From Magnetococcales bacterium (GTDB lineage: Bacteria > Pseudomonadota > Magnetococcia > Magnetococcales > JADFYX01), in the NCBI GenBank assembly GCA_015232365.1, contig JADFZU010000008.1, positions 1 to 64,000 of the forward strand: a DNA stretch of 64,000 nucleotides. Reading direction: 5' to 3'. Numbering within the stretch: position 1 is the stretch's first letter; each line of letters starts with the position of its first letter. The notes under the pieces were generated by a model. That model was given only the letters and a program-made list of their open reading frames with translations. It was not told the DNA's origin and did not search any database. The position numbers and the translations under genes were made by a program. Below, piece by piece: positions 30,738 to 40,767 of the stretch.

Positions 30738-30799
30738 TAACAGCAAAACCTTGGGTGCTGCCCAAACCCGGCAGGGAAATAATTCCCCTGCACCCCTAT
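30738..30799 (-). repeat. right arm of 62-bp near-perfect inverted repeat
   Basis: TAACAGCAAAACCTTGGGTGCTGCCCAAACCCGGCAGGGAAATAATTCCCCTGCACCCCTAT; reverse complement of 29149-29210 with 2 mismatches. Confidence 0.92.
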
Positions 30800-30805
30800 T
30801 AGTTT

Positions 30806-33589
30806 TTAACCAAAGTCGCCTGCATCAGGGGCTAAGACCTCACGTTTGCCTGCACCGTTAGCAGCAGAGATCAGGCCGTCTGCCTCCATCCGCTCAACAA
30901 TTCTTGCAGCCCTGTTATAGCCGATTTTAAAATGCCGCTGAACCATGCTGGTGCTAACCTTGCCAGCTTTGACCACCACCGCAGCAGCCTGATCGTAAAG
31001 AGGGTCATACTCCTCTGCTGAAGGGTCACTGGCTGCTAACTCTGGGCCAGAATCATCTTCACTTCTCGCCACCAAAACATCTGAGTTGTATTGTGGTTCT
31101 CCAGTAGATTTAAGATATTTTACCAGATCGTTAACCTCTTCATCAGAGACAAATGGAGCATGAATCCGTTTAAGTATTGATGTACCCGGCGGTAAATAAA
31201 GACCATCACCCATGCCCAACAGACGCTCAGCACCCATGGAGTCAAGAATAGTTCTGGAGTCAATTTTTGAGGAGACCTGAAAGGCCAAACGGGTAGGAAA
31301 GTTGGCTTTGATCAAACCAGTAATAACATCAACCGAAGGCCGCTGGGTAGCAATGACCAGATGCAGACCTGCCGCCCTTGCCATCTGTGCCAGACGGGCA
31401 ATAGCTGGCTCTACCTCTTTACCTACCTGAATCATCAAATCAGCCAACTCGTCAATAACAATGACGATTAACGGCTTTTTCTCTAACTTGATCGGCTCAT
31501 CCTGCTCAACAGGTGCACCAGTCTCAGGATCAAAACCAACCTTTACCCTCCTAGTGGGCTGATCGCCATTTTTTATGCAACGCTCAATCTTTTTATTAAA
31601 ACCCTCTAAATTCCGTACCCCAAGCTCAGACATCAAACGATACCGCTCTTCCATCTCCGAAACCGCCCATTTTAAAAGGTTGGCAGCTTTATGCACATCA
31701 GTAACCACCGGAGCAAGAAGGTGGGGAATTCCCTCATAAATTGATAGCTCCAACATTTTTGGGTCGATCATCAAAAAACGCACATCCTCCGGCCTGGAGC
31801 TAAACAGGATAGAGCAGATCATGGCGTTCACCGCAACAGATTTACCAGAACCGGTTGTACCAGCAACCAGCAAGTGCGGCATCTTCGCAAGATTGGCAGA
31901 AAAAGGCGTGCCGTTAATGTCCGATCCCATCGCCACTGCCAACGGATGCTTGATCTTCTCAAAACTCTCTGATTGCAACACCTCACGCAGATAGACCGTC
32001 GCCCTTGTTTCATTGGGAAGCTCAATACCGATAACCGTCTTGCCAGGAACATTACCAACCACCCGAACCGACTCAGCAGATATGGAGCGAGCGAGATCAT
32101 CAGAGATAGTCACCACTTTAGAGGCCCGCAAACCAGGGGCCGGATCCAACTCAAAGGTGGTAACTACCGGCCCAGGCATAACATCAACAATCTGGCCATT
32201 AATCTTGAAGTCGGCCAGTTTCTGCTCTAAAAGTCGGGCCATGGTACTTAACTCTTCCTGGCTTGGCCCTGACTTGGCTAAAGGCGGCTCGGTGAGAAGA
32301 TCTAAAGATGGCAGAGCAAACTCCTGCTGTTCAGCATCCTCTTCCGACTCCAATGTTCCAGTAGACGGTGCCGCAGTCATTGGCTTGGGCATAGTGACTG
32401 GAATCACCTTTTCAGCAATACTTGGAGACTCCTCTTCCGGCTCTATGACAAACTCAAGAGGTTTTAAATTTGGTGCAGGCATTGGCTCTGCCTCAAACTG
32501 ATCATCTTCCTCAAACTCATCCTCTTCCGCATCCGGCTCACTACTACCATCAACAACCATCTCAGGAGCCTCTTCCTCAACAGAGCCAGCCTCAGCAGAT
32601 ATTCCACCAGAAGAAAATCCTTCCTCTTCATCTTCAGTAGTATACTCATCATCAATTAAAACAGGTTCATCTAATTGAGGTTCAGAAACTGACTGGTTAG
32701 CTGTATCCGAATCTAACTCAATATCAGGCTCCACCCGCTCCTGATCACTGCTAACAACATGATCAGAATCCATGGGAGACAACCAATCATTCTGCCCACT
32801 GCCAGAAATTTTCTGCATTGATTTACTGATAAAACGCTGAATAACGGCAGGAATAATGACTATAGCATCCAAAAGGCTTCTACCTGCTCCAGCAGCTATC
32901 TCAGTGAGGCTTACCGTCTCTTGAGACTCTTCCGACCACTCTTCAGCATCTATTACCGTCTCTTCAGCCTTGGCAGTTTTTGCACTCTCTGTAGCAGCTT
33001 TCTCTCGTTCTTGACGGCGGGCCTGGTTCTGCTCGATGAAATCAATGATAGAGAAGCGCACCAAAACCATGATGGCAACAACCCCTAGAGGAACCAAAAG
33101 AATAAGACTACCCCACAACCCTATGGTTTGGGTAAGAGCTTGAGCACTCAAATAACCCACAACACCACCCGGTCCGGCTGGCAGATAAGAGTTGCTGTTT
33201 GATCCAGATAAAAGGCTTGAGACAAGAACCGTAACAACTGCCAACATAGGCAAGGCTGCTAATCGATCCCAAAATTGCAGGGTTACACCACGGCGAAAGA
33301 GCAATAATCCGGCAATACCTCCAAACAGAAGCAACCAGCCAGCAGAGTAACCAAAGCTTTGCAGAAGAAGATCAGCAAGGTACGCCCCGCTCTTTCCGCC
33401 CAAATTTTCTATAGATCCGCCACCAGTCTGATTAAAAGAGGGATCGTTTGGTGAATAAGAGAACAGGGTTATGGCGAGATATGCGGTTAGACAGAGCAAT
33501 AAAATTCCCAGCCCTTCCCTGATCCTGGTATTACGACGAACAATAGCCTCTTTTTTTTTATGACGGTACTGATTGGTACGGACAGCCAT
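30806..33589 (-). CDS. ftsK: DNA translocase FtsK
   Basis: N-terminal TM segments, acidic linker, PHLLVAGTTGSGKSVAVNAMICSILFSSRPEDVRFLMIDPKMLELSIYEGIPHLLAPVVTD; C-terminal gamma winged helix STSMVQRHFKIGYNRAARIVERME. Confidence 0.98.
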   Translation of the reverse strand: MAVRTNQYRHKKKEAIVRRNTRIREGLGILLLCLTAYLAITLFSYSPNDPSFNQTGGGSIENLGGKSGAYLADLLLQSFGYSAGWLLLFGGIAGLLLFRRGVTLQFWDRLAALPMLAVVTVLVSSLLSGSNSNSYLPAGPGGVVGYLSAQALTQTIGLWGSLILLVPLGVVAIMVLVRFSIIDFIEQNQARRQEREKAATESAKTAKAEETVIDAEEWSEESQETVSLTEIAAGAGRSLLDAIVIIPAVIQRFISKSMQKISGSGQNDWLSPMDSDHVVSSDQERVEPDIELDSDTANQSVSEPQLDEPVLIDDEYTTEDEEEGFSSGGISAEAGSVEEEAPEMVVDGSSEPDAEEDEFEEDDQFEAEPMPAPNLKPLEFVIEPEEESPSIAEKVIPVTMPKPMTAAPSTGTLESEEDAEQQEFALPSLDLLTEPPLAKSGPSQEELSTMARLLEQKLADFKINGQIVDVMPGPVVTTFELDPAPGLRASKVVTISDDLARSISAESVRVVGNVPGKTVIGIELPNETRATVYLREVLQSESFEKIKHPLAVAMGSDINGTPFSANLAKMPHLLVAGTTGSGKSVAVNAMICSILFSSRPEDVRFLMIDPKMLELSIYEGIPHLLAPVVTDVHKAANLLKWAVSEMEERYRLMSELGVRNLEGFNKKIERCIKNGDQPTRRVKVGFDPETGAPVEQDEPIKLEKKPLIVIVIDELADLMIQVGKEVEPAIARLAQMARAAGLHLVIATQRPSVDVITGLIKANFPTRLAFQVSSKIDSRTILDSMGAERLLGMGDGLYLPPGTSILKRIHAPFVSDEEVNDLVKYLKSTGEPQYNSDVLVARSEDDSGPELAASDPSAEEYDPLYDQAAAVVVKAGKVSTSMVQRHFKIGYNRAARIVERMEADGLISAANGAGKREVLAPDAGDFG

Positions 33590-33592
33590 CGC

Positions 33593-35278
33593 CTACATCT
33601 CCATCACCAAAGGAATTACCACTGGTCTGCGACCTAAACGTTTTTTAAAGAACCTTCGCAAAGCCCGTTGCGAAATCTCCCTGGCACCTGCCGCCTCATC
33701 CTCACGGAAATCCATGGCTTTTGCCCCAAGCTCCAAGGCCCGCTCAACAGCCTCCTTGGCCTCCTCAAGCAACTCTTGGTTCTCATCTTCATAGACTACA
33801 CCACGGGTCAACAGCTCTGGACTTTGCAGAACCTGACCTGATGTTTTTTCTACCACCAAAACAACAACAACCATTCCATCTTCAGAAAGATGGAGTCGAT
33901 CACGCATTACTATATCGCCAAGATCCCCCACCCCTTTGCCATCGACAAATACCCGGCCAGAATGGACCTGATCAATAATCTGAATCGTCTCACCATCCAG
34001 AGCCACCCGGTTGCCGTTTTCCACGACAAAAGCCCGCTCTTTAGCCACTCCCATTTTTATAGCCAGATTACGATGCCGGTGCAGATGTCTAGGTTCACCA
34101 TGGATAGGAACAAAGAATTTCGGCTTGGTCAGGGCCAGCATCAACTTGAGATCCTCTTGTGGTGCATGACCGGATACATGTATTTCCGGTACATTTTTTT
34201 CGTGAACTACCTCAGCACCAGCTCGGAACAGCATATTGATCAAGGTCCAGATTGTCCGCTCGTTGCCTGGGATGAATTTTGAAGAGAAAACCACCATATC
34301 ACCAGGCTGGACCACCACCTCTTTATGCTCTCCTGCGGCAATCCGCACCAGAGATGAGTTTGGCTCGCCCTGAGAACCGGTAGAGATTAAAGCCAGCTTG
34401 TTACGTGGATGGTTTTTAAACTGTTTAATATCAATAATTGTTTCATGAGGAATATCCAGATAGCCCAACTCCCTGGCCACCCGGACATTATTGACCATTG
34501 AGCGACCGTTTAAAATCACCTTACGGCCAACTGCAGCGGCGGCTGTGATAATTTGTTGAACCCGCTGAATATTGGAAGAGAAGGTCGCCACCACCAAGAG
34601 CCCTTCAGCCTTGGGAAAATACTCGGCAAAAACCGGGGCAATCTCTTGCTCAGAGGTAGTCGCTCCAGGACGTGTAATATTTGTTGAGTCAGAGAGGAGA
34701 GCCAGCACCCCAGACTCTCCATACTGAGCAAGAGTGTACAGATCTGTAGGGCGGTTATCCACAGGGGTGTGGTCAATTTTAAAGTCACCAGTGTGGATGA
34801 TCGTGCCAAGAGGAGTGGTAATAGCCAAAGCAGAAGCATCAACAATGGAGTGGGTAACCTGGATGGGGCAGATATTAAACGGCCCAAGCTGAAACTTTTC
34901 CCGGTTATTCATCACAACCATGGTTGCTTTGCCAAGCAGGTCATGCTCTTTAAACTTACCCTTGAGCAGCTCCAGGGTCATGGCAGCACCGTAGATTGGC
35001 CCTTCAAGATCAGGCCAGATATGGGGCATAGCACCAATATGGTCTTCATGGCCATGGGTTAAGACAAAACCGACTATATTATCTCTATTTTCCGCTAGAA
35101 AACTGGTATCAGGAATAATAATATCGATACCAGGGGTATCAGCATTGGGAAAGGTCAAGCCGCAGTCGACGATTAAAAATTTACCTTCATAACCGTAAAC
35201 CATCAGGTTCATGCCGATTTCGCCAAGACCACCTAAAGGGATAATCTCAAAAGGAGCTTGCGTTGAAACCGTCTTCAT
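33593..35278 (-). CDS. rnj: ribonuclease J family metallo-beta-lactamase/beta-CASP nuclease
   Basis: LGGLGEIGMNLMVYGYEGKFLIVDCGLTFP; VLTHGHEDHIGAMPHI; STGSQGEPNSSLVRIA; HVSGHAPQEDLKLMLALTKPKFFVPIHGEPRHLHRH. Confidence 0.93.
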   Translation of the reverse strand: MKTVSTQAPFEIIPLGGLGEIGMNLMVYGYEGKFLIVDCGLTFPNADTPGIDIIIPDTSFLAENRDNIVGFVLTHGHEDHIGAMPHIWPDLEGPIYGAAMTLELLKGKFKEHDLLGKATMVVMNNREKFQLGPFNICPIQVTHSIVDASALAITTPLGTIIHTGDFKIDHTPVDNRPTDLYTLAQYGESGVLALLSDSTNITRPGATTSEQEIAPVFAEYFPKAEGLLVVATFSSNIQRVQQIITAAAAVGRKVILNGRSMVNNVRVARELGYLDIPHETIIDIKQFKNHPRNKLALISTGSQGEPNSSLVRIAAGEHKEVVVQPGDMVVFSSKFIPGNERTIWTLINMLFRAGAEVVHEKNVPEIHVSGHAPQEDLKLMLALTKPKFFVPIHGEPRHLHRHRNLAIKMGVAKERAFVVENGNRVALDGETIQIIDQVHSGRVFVDGKGVGDLGDIVMRDRLHLSEDGMVVVVLVVEKTSGQVLQSPELLTRGVVYEDENQELLEEAKEAVERALELGAKAMDFREDEAAGAREISQRALRRFFKKRLGRRPVVIPLVMEM

Positions 35279-36042
35279 ATTCCTGCCTCTTCTTCTGCCT
35301 CAGCCCTTGCCCGACTTGCCTCAAAACGACGACCTATAATAATTGATACTTCATACATTAACATAATTGGTATAGCCAAAAACACCTGCGTAAAAGGGTC
35401 TGGAGGTGTAAGGATAGCTGCTGCAATAAAAGCGATAACAATATTATATTTCCGCTTAGCCACCAACCCTGCCGTAGAGATTGCCCCAGCTTTTATAAGC
35501 AGTAGCATTCCCACAGGCAACTCAAAAACCAGACCAAAAGCAAAAATCAACTTTATAACCAGGCTTAGATACTCCTTGAGAGATGGTAACGCCTCAATAG
35601 TTGGGGTAACAAAGCCCAGGAAAAACTTAAATGCCAGTGGAAAAACAAACTGATAAGCAAGTGCTCCACCAAGGAAAAATAGTACCGGAGTGATTATCAG
35701 AAAAGGTAGAAACACCTGCTTTTCATGTTTATAAAGGCCGGGAGCAACAAAAAGCCAAAACTGGGCCAGAATAACTGGAAAAGCCAGAAACAGACCGGCA
35801 AAAAACGAGACTTTTATGTAGGTGAAAAAAGCCTCATGAAGACCAGTGTAGATCATTTTGGCATCTGGCCCCAAAACCTTGCGCAAAGGGACAACCAGAA
35901 AGTTAAAAAGTTCCTCGGCAAATCCATAACAGGCAAGAAAGCCAATTAGAATTGCCAACACAGAGATCATCAGCCGGTTTCTTAGCTCAATGAGGTGTTC
36001 AAGAAGTGGGGCTTTATGGGTGGAGTTGGGTTCTGTACTCAT
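35275..36042 (-). CDS. tatC: Sec-independent protein translocase TatC
   Basis: APLLEHLIELRNRLMISVLAILIGFLACYGFAEELFNFLVVPL; AFGLVFELPVGMLLLIKAG; 4-nt overlap with RNase J ORF. Confidence 0.97.
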   Translation of the reverse strand: MSTEPNSTHKAPLLEHLIELRNRLMISVLAILIGFLACYGFAEELFNFLVVPLRKVLGPDAKMIYTGLHEAFFTYIKVSFFAGLFLAFPVILAQFWLFVAPGLYKHEKQVFLPFLIITPVLFFLGGALAYQFVFPLAFKFFLGFVTPTIEALPSLKEYLSLVIKLIFAFGLVFELPVGMLLLIKAGAISTAGLVAKRKYNIVIAFIAAAILTPPDPFTQVFLAIPIMLMYEVSIIIGRRFEASRARAEAEEEAGI

Positions 36043-36410
36043 GTTTTGTGATCACCAGACTCTTTTTTTTTCGACTTTGCAGAAGGAGTGACCGGATCGT
36101 AAGGATCTTCATCCTCATCGTAATCATCAATATTATTGTCATACCCTACAAAGTCAGGGTGCGGTTCATCTCCATCTTTTAAGTTTGAAACTTGCGGTTT
36201 GGGGGCGACAAAACTTCTGTCCACCTCATTCCTAACCTGCTGATCAAACTCATCAAGATTAACAGTATCCCGGACATCGCTGACAAAGCGCTGCACCTGT
36301 CGCAACCCTTTCGCCAGCCCACGAGCAGCCTCCGGCAGTTTATCTGGCCCAATGACAACCAACGCCACGATGACTATAAGAAATATTTCAACCCAACCCA
36401 TTCCCAACAT
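36039..36410 (-). CDS. tatB: Sec-independent protein translocase TatB
   Basis: MLGMGWVEIFLIVIVALVVIGPDKLPEAARGLAKGLRQVQRFVSDVRDTVN; adjacent to tatC. Confidence 0.93.
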   Translation of the reverse strand: MLGMGWVEIFLIVIVALVVIGPDKLPEAARGLAKGLRQVQRFVSDVRDTVNLDEFDQQVRNEVDRSFVAPKPQVSNLKDGDEPHPDFVGYDNNIDDYDEDEDPYDPVTPSAKSKKKESGDHKT

Positions 36411-36450
36411 ATTTTATGCTCTTCTTAAACCTACAAAGAGAGACCTGTGG

Positions 36451-36678
36451 TCAGCTCTTCTCTTTATTGGTTTGACCCTCAATAGTTGTAGAAGTAGTTG
36501 CCTGGTCAGTAGAGGCAGACTCAACAGTAGTCGATTTCTCCTCTTCGTTCATGGCATCTTTAAAGCTTTTCACACCTTTACCCATGTCTTTCATCACCTT
36601 TGGCAGTTTGCCAGCACCAAAAATAACCAAAACAATGACCAAAATGATGATCAATTCTGTGGCTCCCAATCCAAACAT
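36451..36678 (-). CDS. tatA: Sec-independent protein translocase TatA
   Basis: MFGLGATELIIILVIVLVIFGAGKLPKVMKDMGKGVKSFKDAMNEEE; start reassigned to the internal ATG at 36678. Confidence 0.92.
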   Translation of the reverse strand: MFGLGATELIIILVIVLVIFGAGKLPKVMKDMGKGVKSFKDAMNEEEKSTTVESASTDQATTSTTIEGQTNKEKS

Positions 36679-37097
36679 AGCGAAGGATCTCCTATCTTGC
36701 TCTTTATAATATTGACCGGAAAACCGGCACATTTTTTAACATGAAAATGGCGAATCAAGGTACGTATATAGTAAAAAACATTGATTTATCTAGTGTATTG
36801 AAGAAAATAACAGCCTCCTTATTTGGTGACAAGGTTTTCCTAATAGACCAGGCGAATCAATAGGTTGTGCCAAGTACGCAGTTCTAGCTGCCGTTTCCAG
36901 GTTTAACTAACGTTAAATCCTGACCATACTACAGCAAGCACATACATTGTGCTAGATGGGACATATTATATTTAATTTAGACGAGCCGGTTGGGTGTGTT
37001 TTAATCGTACTACCTACTGGTTTTTTTGAGTCATACAAACCAAACAGGTTGTGCCAGTGATGTCCGAACAACCGGACCATCCAGATCAAATCTTGAA

Positions 37098-37976
37098 CTA
37101 CTTGCCTTTAGCCTGCCCCAATGCCTTTTCTACACTTATATAGTTGGAACTTCCCGGCTGCAACTGCCCTAGTAGCTTCTGCCACATGGAAATTGCCACA
37201 TTTTTCTCACCAACTTGCAACGCCATAGCCCCCAAAAACCACAGAGCTTCAGGTCTGTTAGGGTCTTGAGTTAGAATTTTTTTATAACGGGCCAACCCAT
37301 CTTTAAGCATTCCTTCATCGCCACTACGAATCTGAACTTCAGCCAAGGCAACTGAATAGTCCAGATTGTCAGGCTCCAAAGTTAGGAGGTGGGTATAGGC
37401 TGCAACCCCTTTTTCAAACTCCCCCAGCACCGCATAAGAGCGAGCCAGACGTGCCCAGCCCTGACGATCATCCGGTTCCGACTTCAACCTTTCAGCCAGA
37501 CGTTCCACCATTTTGTTGACATCAACACCAGCAGCAGAGACAGGAGCCTGGGTGGGAGCAATCTCTTTTGGAGTACCAAGAAATAGGTAAAGAACAGCAC
37601 TAGATACCCCTACCAGGAGGACGACAGCAACCCCCCAACCACTATTGGCAAAGCTCTTGGGTGTTTTTTGTTTTTTGGTTTTTTTTCCAGCAACGCTCTG
37701 CTGCATATTGTCTAAACGGACCAATATTGCCGCAAGATCACTTTGAAGCCTGGCCTTCTGTTCAACCTCATCACCATCCAAGCTGCCCTCCAACTCCAGC
37801 TCTTTAAGATGCCTCAGTACGACATCACGCTCAAAAAGCAGTGATGACAGAGGGTCGCCCTCAAGACCAACAGGCAATGGGCGACCTCCTCTTTTATTGA
37901 AGAGAGGATAAAAAACCACTGTTAAACTTAGCAGTAGCAGTACGGGCAAGATCCAAATCCAGGTCATTACAAACAC
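37098..37976 (-). CDS. TPR protein, c-type cytochrome biogenesis CcmI/CycH-like
   Basis: N-terminal TM; LLFERDVVLRHLKELELEGSLDGDEVEQKARLQSDLA (CcmI-type); TPRs RQGWARLARSYAVLGEFEKGVAAYTHLLTLEPDN. Confidence 0.72.
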   Translation of the reverse strand: MFVMTWIWILPVLLLLSLTVVFYPLFNKRGGRPLPVGLEGDPLSSLLFERDVVLRHLKELELEGSLDGDEVEQKARLQSDLAAILVRLDNMQQSVAGKKTKKQKTPKSFANSGWGVAVVLLVGVSSAVLYLFLGTPKEIAPTQAPVSAAGVDVNKMVERLAERLKSEPDDRQGWARLARSYAVLGEFEKGVAAYTHLLTLEPDNLDYSVALAEVQIRSGDEGMLKDGLARYKKILTQDPNRPEALWFLGAMALQVGEKNVAISMWQKLLGQLQPGSSNYISVEKALGQAKGK

Positions 37977-38091
37977 CTACAAAGAGATAGTTTTCAAATT
38001 TACGGGGATTCTAACGGAAACCATGCCCATATGTCACCACTTGGCCAGGATATTTAATGAATTATCCAGAATCAGGGCGTAGAGGTGGTTA

Positions 38092-38412
38092 TTATCGAGA
38101 TTTTAGCAGCCGCAAAAATTCGCTGGGATACTTTTTTTTGGTAGGAGAGGAGATTTTACCTGATCTGCTAACTGTTTGACAAAAAGATGAGATGATTTCA
38201 GCATCTAAATCATCCCTTTTATCTGGACTTTTAAGAACCAAATAGGCCTCAACCAGAGTTTTGAACATTTCTTCAGCGCCAGGATCACTGTTGACATCCG
38301 GGTGATATTTTCGAGCAAGATCACGAAAGGCTAATTGAATGCCCTTTTCTGTAGCATTTTTTGCCACACCAAGAACTTCATAATAATCTTTTAGCTGCTC
38401 TTTATTATCCAT
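38092..38412 (-). CDS. small J-domain (DnaJ-like) protein
   Basis: DYYEVLGVAKNATEKGIQLAFRDLARKYHPDVNSDPGAEEMFKTLVEAYLVL with HPD motif. Confidence 0.88.
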   Translation of the reverse strand: MDNKEQLKDYYEVLGVAKNATEKGIQLAFRDLARKYHPDVNSDPGAEEMFKTLVEAYLVLKSPDKRDDLDAEIISSFCQTVSRSGKISSPTKKKYPSEFLRLLKSR

Positions 38413-38451
38413 AACAGTTCCAAGTTAAACTAATTTTGACAAAATGACAAA

Positions 38452-38484
38452 AAAAGGGGCTAGAAATAAACTCTAGCCCCTTTT
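38452..38484. terminator. hairpin terminator candidate
   Basis: AAAAGGGGCTAGA-aataaac-TCTAGCCCCTTTT, 13-bp perfect stem immediately 3' of the Na/Pi cotransporter gene. Confidence 0.85.
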
Positions 38485-38506
38485 ATTTTCTACTTACACA
38501 TCTTTA

Positions 38507-40321
38507 CTAAACCGCTACAAGTGCTGAAGAACCCTCTTGGTGAAGCACCAATTTGGCAATTCGCTTGGAGTGGAGATAGATCCGCTTGTAGTTCTCTAGG
38601 ATATCGCTCTGGAAAGTAAAGATAGCCATATCCTTACCAGAGACCTTGCCGCCGGACAACAACTGCTGATGACGCTCTAGAACCAGCTTGTCCATACCAT
38701 CAACAATGTCATCTTCCAGCTTCAATACCAATTTAGCCGCATCTGGACGATCATGCTCATACGCAACCAGAGCCGAATGGAAAGCCTTAACCACCATCTC
38801 TTGGAAACCGGTCAAAGTGACAATAGCCTCATCATCAAGCTTTACCTGCCGAGCTGCACACACCTCAGATAGATGGTAGAGGTGAGTCTCAATGATATCA
38901 CCAATATTCTCCAGCTCAGTAATCGTAGTCATGGCCGCCATGGCTTCATCGGCACTCTCTTCTGAAAGATTTTCCTGACCGATACGAGCCAGGTATTTGG
39001 AGATTTCGCCATAGAGGATATCTACCTGATCATCCTTATCACGAATTTTGGACATATGATCAACATCGCCTTTGTAGAGACCAGCAGGGATATCCTTGAG
39101 CATATCTTCAACCACCTCACCCATCCGGCTTGCTTCACGGCGAGCCATGCTCAAAGCCAAAGGAGCAGTAGTCAACATGCCTTCATCAAGATATTTATGA
39201 TGGTATGCAGCTTGAGCCTTGCTAGCCTCACCACCTTCTTTTATAGGCACAAGCTTGTTAACCAAAGCAGCAAACTGGTTGACAAATGGAATTGCAATGA
39301 TTGTATTCACCACATTAAATACTGTGTGAGCGTTGGCAATCTGACGAGGAACCTCGGCTGATAGTTTGGCAGTACCAACCAGGTCAGTGGCTACCGGGGA
39401 GAATGAGACGACAAAATCACCTAGCTGATCAATAAACCCAACCCAGATTAAAACACCAAAGACATTAAACAGCAGATGGACCACCGCCGCCTGAACCGCC
39501 TCACGGCTCTTACCCATACAGGCTAAGAGAGCTGTAACACAGGTTCCGACATTGGCACCAAAAGCCAGGGCGATACCGGCAGGCAGAGTGACAAAACCCT
39601 GAGAGGCCATCACGATAACCAGACTGGTGGTTGCCGAAGATGACTGGACAATGCCGGTAAAGGCCGCAGCAACGAGAACTCCCATAACCGGATTCTCCAT
39701 GGATTTCATCAAATCCAGGAACGGCTCGTAGCTACGCATAGGCTTCATAGCCGAACTCATAACGCTCATGCCGTAGAAAACCAGGCCAAGACCCAGGAGA
39801 GTCAAACCCCAGTTTTTCAGCTTGTCGTCTTTAGCCATGATGCTGATCATGAAACCGCTAAACACCATCCACAACGCATATTTAGTCACCTTGAAGGCAA
39901 CAATTTGTGCTGTGATTGTTGTACCGATGTTGGCTCCAAAAATAACGCCGATAGATTGGGAGAGGTTCATCAGGCCAGCAGTTACAAACCCCACCACCAA
40001 CACCGTCGTAACCGACGAAGATTGGACGACAGAGGTAACAATCGCACCGGTAGTTACTCCAGCAAAGCGATTTGTGGTCATTTTAGCCAAGACATCCCTC
40101 ATCTTGTCGCCAGCAACCTTCTTCATAGAGTCGGTCATCATATCAAGACCAAATAGGAAGAGAGCCAAACCACCTAACAACTTCTGAACCAGCTTACCCC
40201 AGTCAACATCACCCTTTGCTCCGGCAAAAGCAGCGTCTGAGGTTAGCAGCATGAACATGCAAACCCCGAACATTGCCCAGGCAGCTGGGTTTCTCCTAAT
40301 AATTTTCATTAAACTTTCCAT
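38507..40321 (-). CDS. Na/Pi-cotransporter family protein with C-terminal PhoU-like domain
   Basis: GGLALFLFGLDMMTDSMKKVAGDKMRDVLAKMTTNRFAGVTTGAIVTSVVQSSSVTTVLVVGFV; second QSSSATTS repeat; PhoU-like helical C-terminus. Confidence 0.93.
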   Translation of the reverse strand: MESLMKIIRRNPAAWAMFGVCMFMLLTSDAAFAGAKGDVDWGKLVQKLLGGLALFLFGLDMMTDSMKKVAGDKMRDVLAKMTTNRFAGVTTGAIVTSVVQSSSVTTVLVVGFVTAGLMNLSQSIGVIFGANIGTTITAQIVAFKVTKYALWMVFSGFMISIMAKDDKLKNWGLTLLGLGLVFYGMSVMSSAMKPMRSYEPFLDLMKSMENPVMGVLVAAAFTGIVQSSSATTSLVIVMASQGFVTLPAGIALAFGANVGTCVTALLACMGKSREAVQAAVVHLLFNVFGVLIWVGFIDQLGDFVVSFSPVATDLVGTAKLSAEVPRQIANAHTVFNVVNTIIAIPFVNQFAALVNKLVPIKEGGEASKAQAAYHHKYLDEGMLTTAPLALSMARREASRMGEVVEDMLKDIPAGLYKGDVDHMSKIRDKDDQVDILYGEISKYLARIGQENLSEESADEAMAAMTTITELENIGDIIETHLYHLSEVCAARQVKLDDEAIVTLTGFQEMVVKAFHSALVAYEHDRPDAAKLVLKLEDDIVDGMDKLVLERHQQLLSGGKVSGKDMAIFTFQSDILENYKRIYLHSKRIAKLVLHQEGSSALVAV

Positions 40322-40767
40322 ATGATTTCCTTACTCTAGAATTGAAGGTAAAAAAACTAATCGTGACAAAATATAATAAAGTATGGTGGCCACATTAAAT
40401 GTGACCATATTATCCATATCCATCAAATTTAATTAATGAAATTCAGATCTATTTTGGTAAAGATGACTTGACGACAATAACCAAGGGATCGCCTGAATAT
40501 TAAGTTTCTGTGATAGTGTAGTTTTTATAATCAATTTTCAAGATTTTTATGTAATATATCTCTTTTTTTATTTTTAATTGATATTTTTGTAACTTTTTTG
40601 CACTTATATTTCGTTTCTGTAATATTAATACCATCACTCAACCAGTAGCAACAGTTTTTTGCTGGCAAAAAACCTGAAAGGCATTTTTCTCCCTTGCTTC
40701 AACAACCACTAAGAGTCACGATAAATTCTTCCCTAATCCATTACATACATTAAGAGAGTACACAGAC

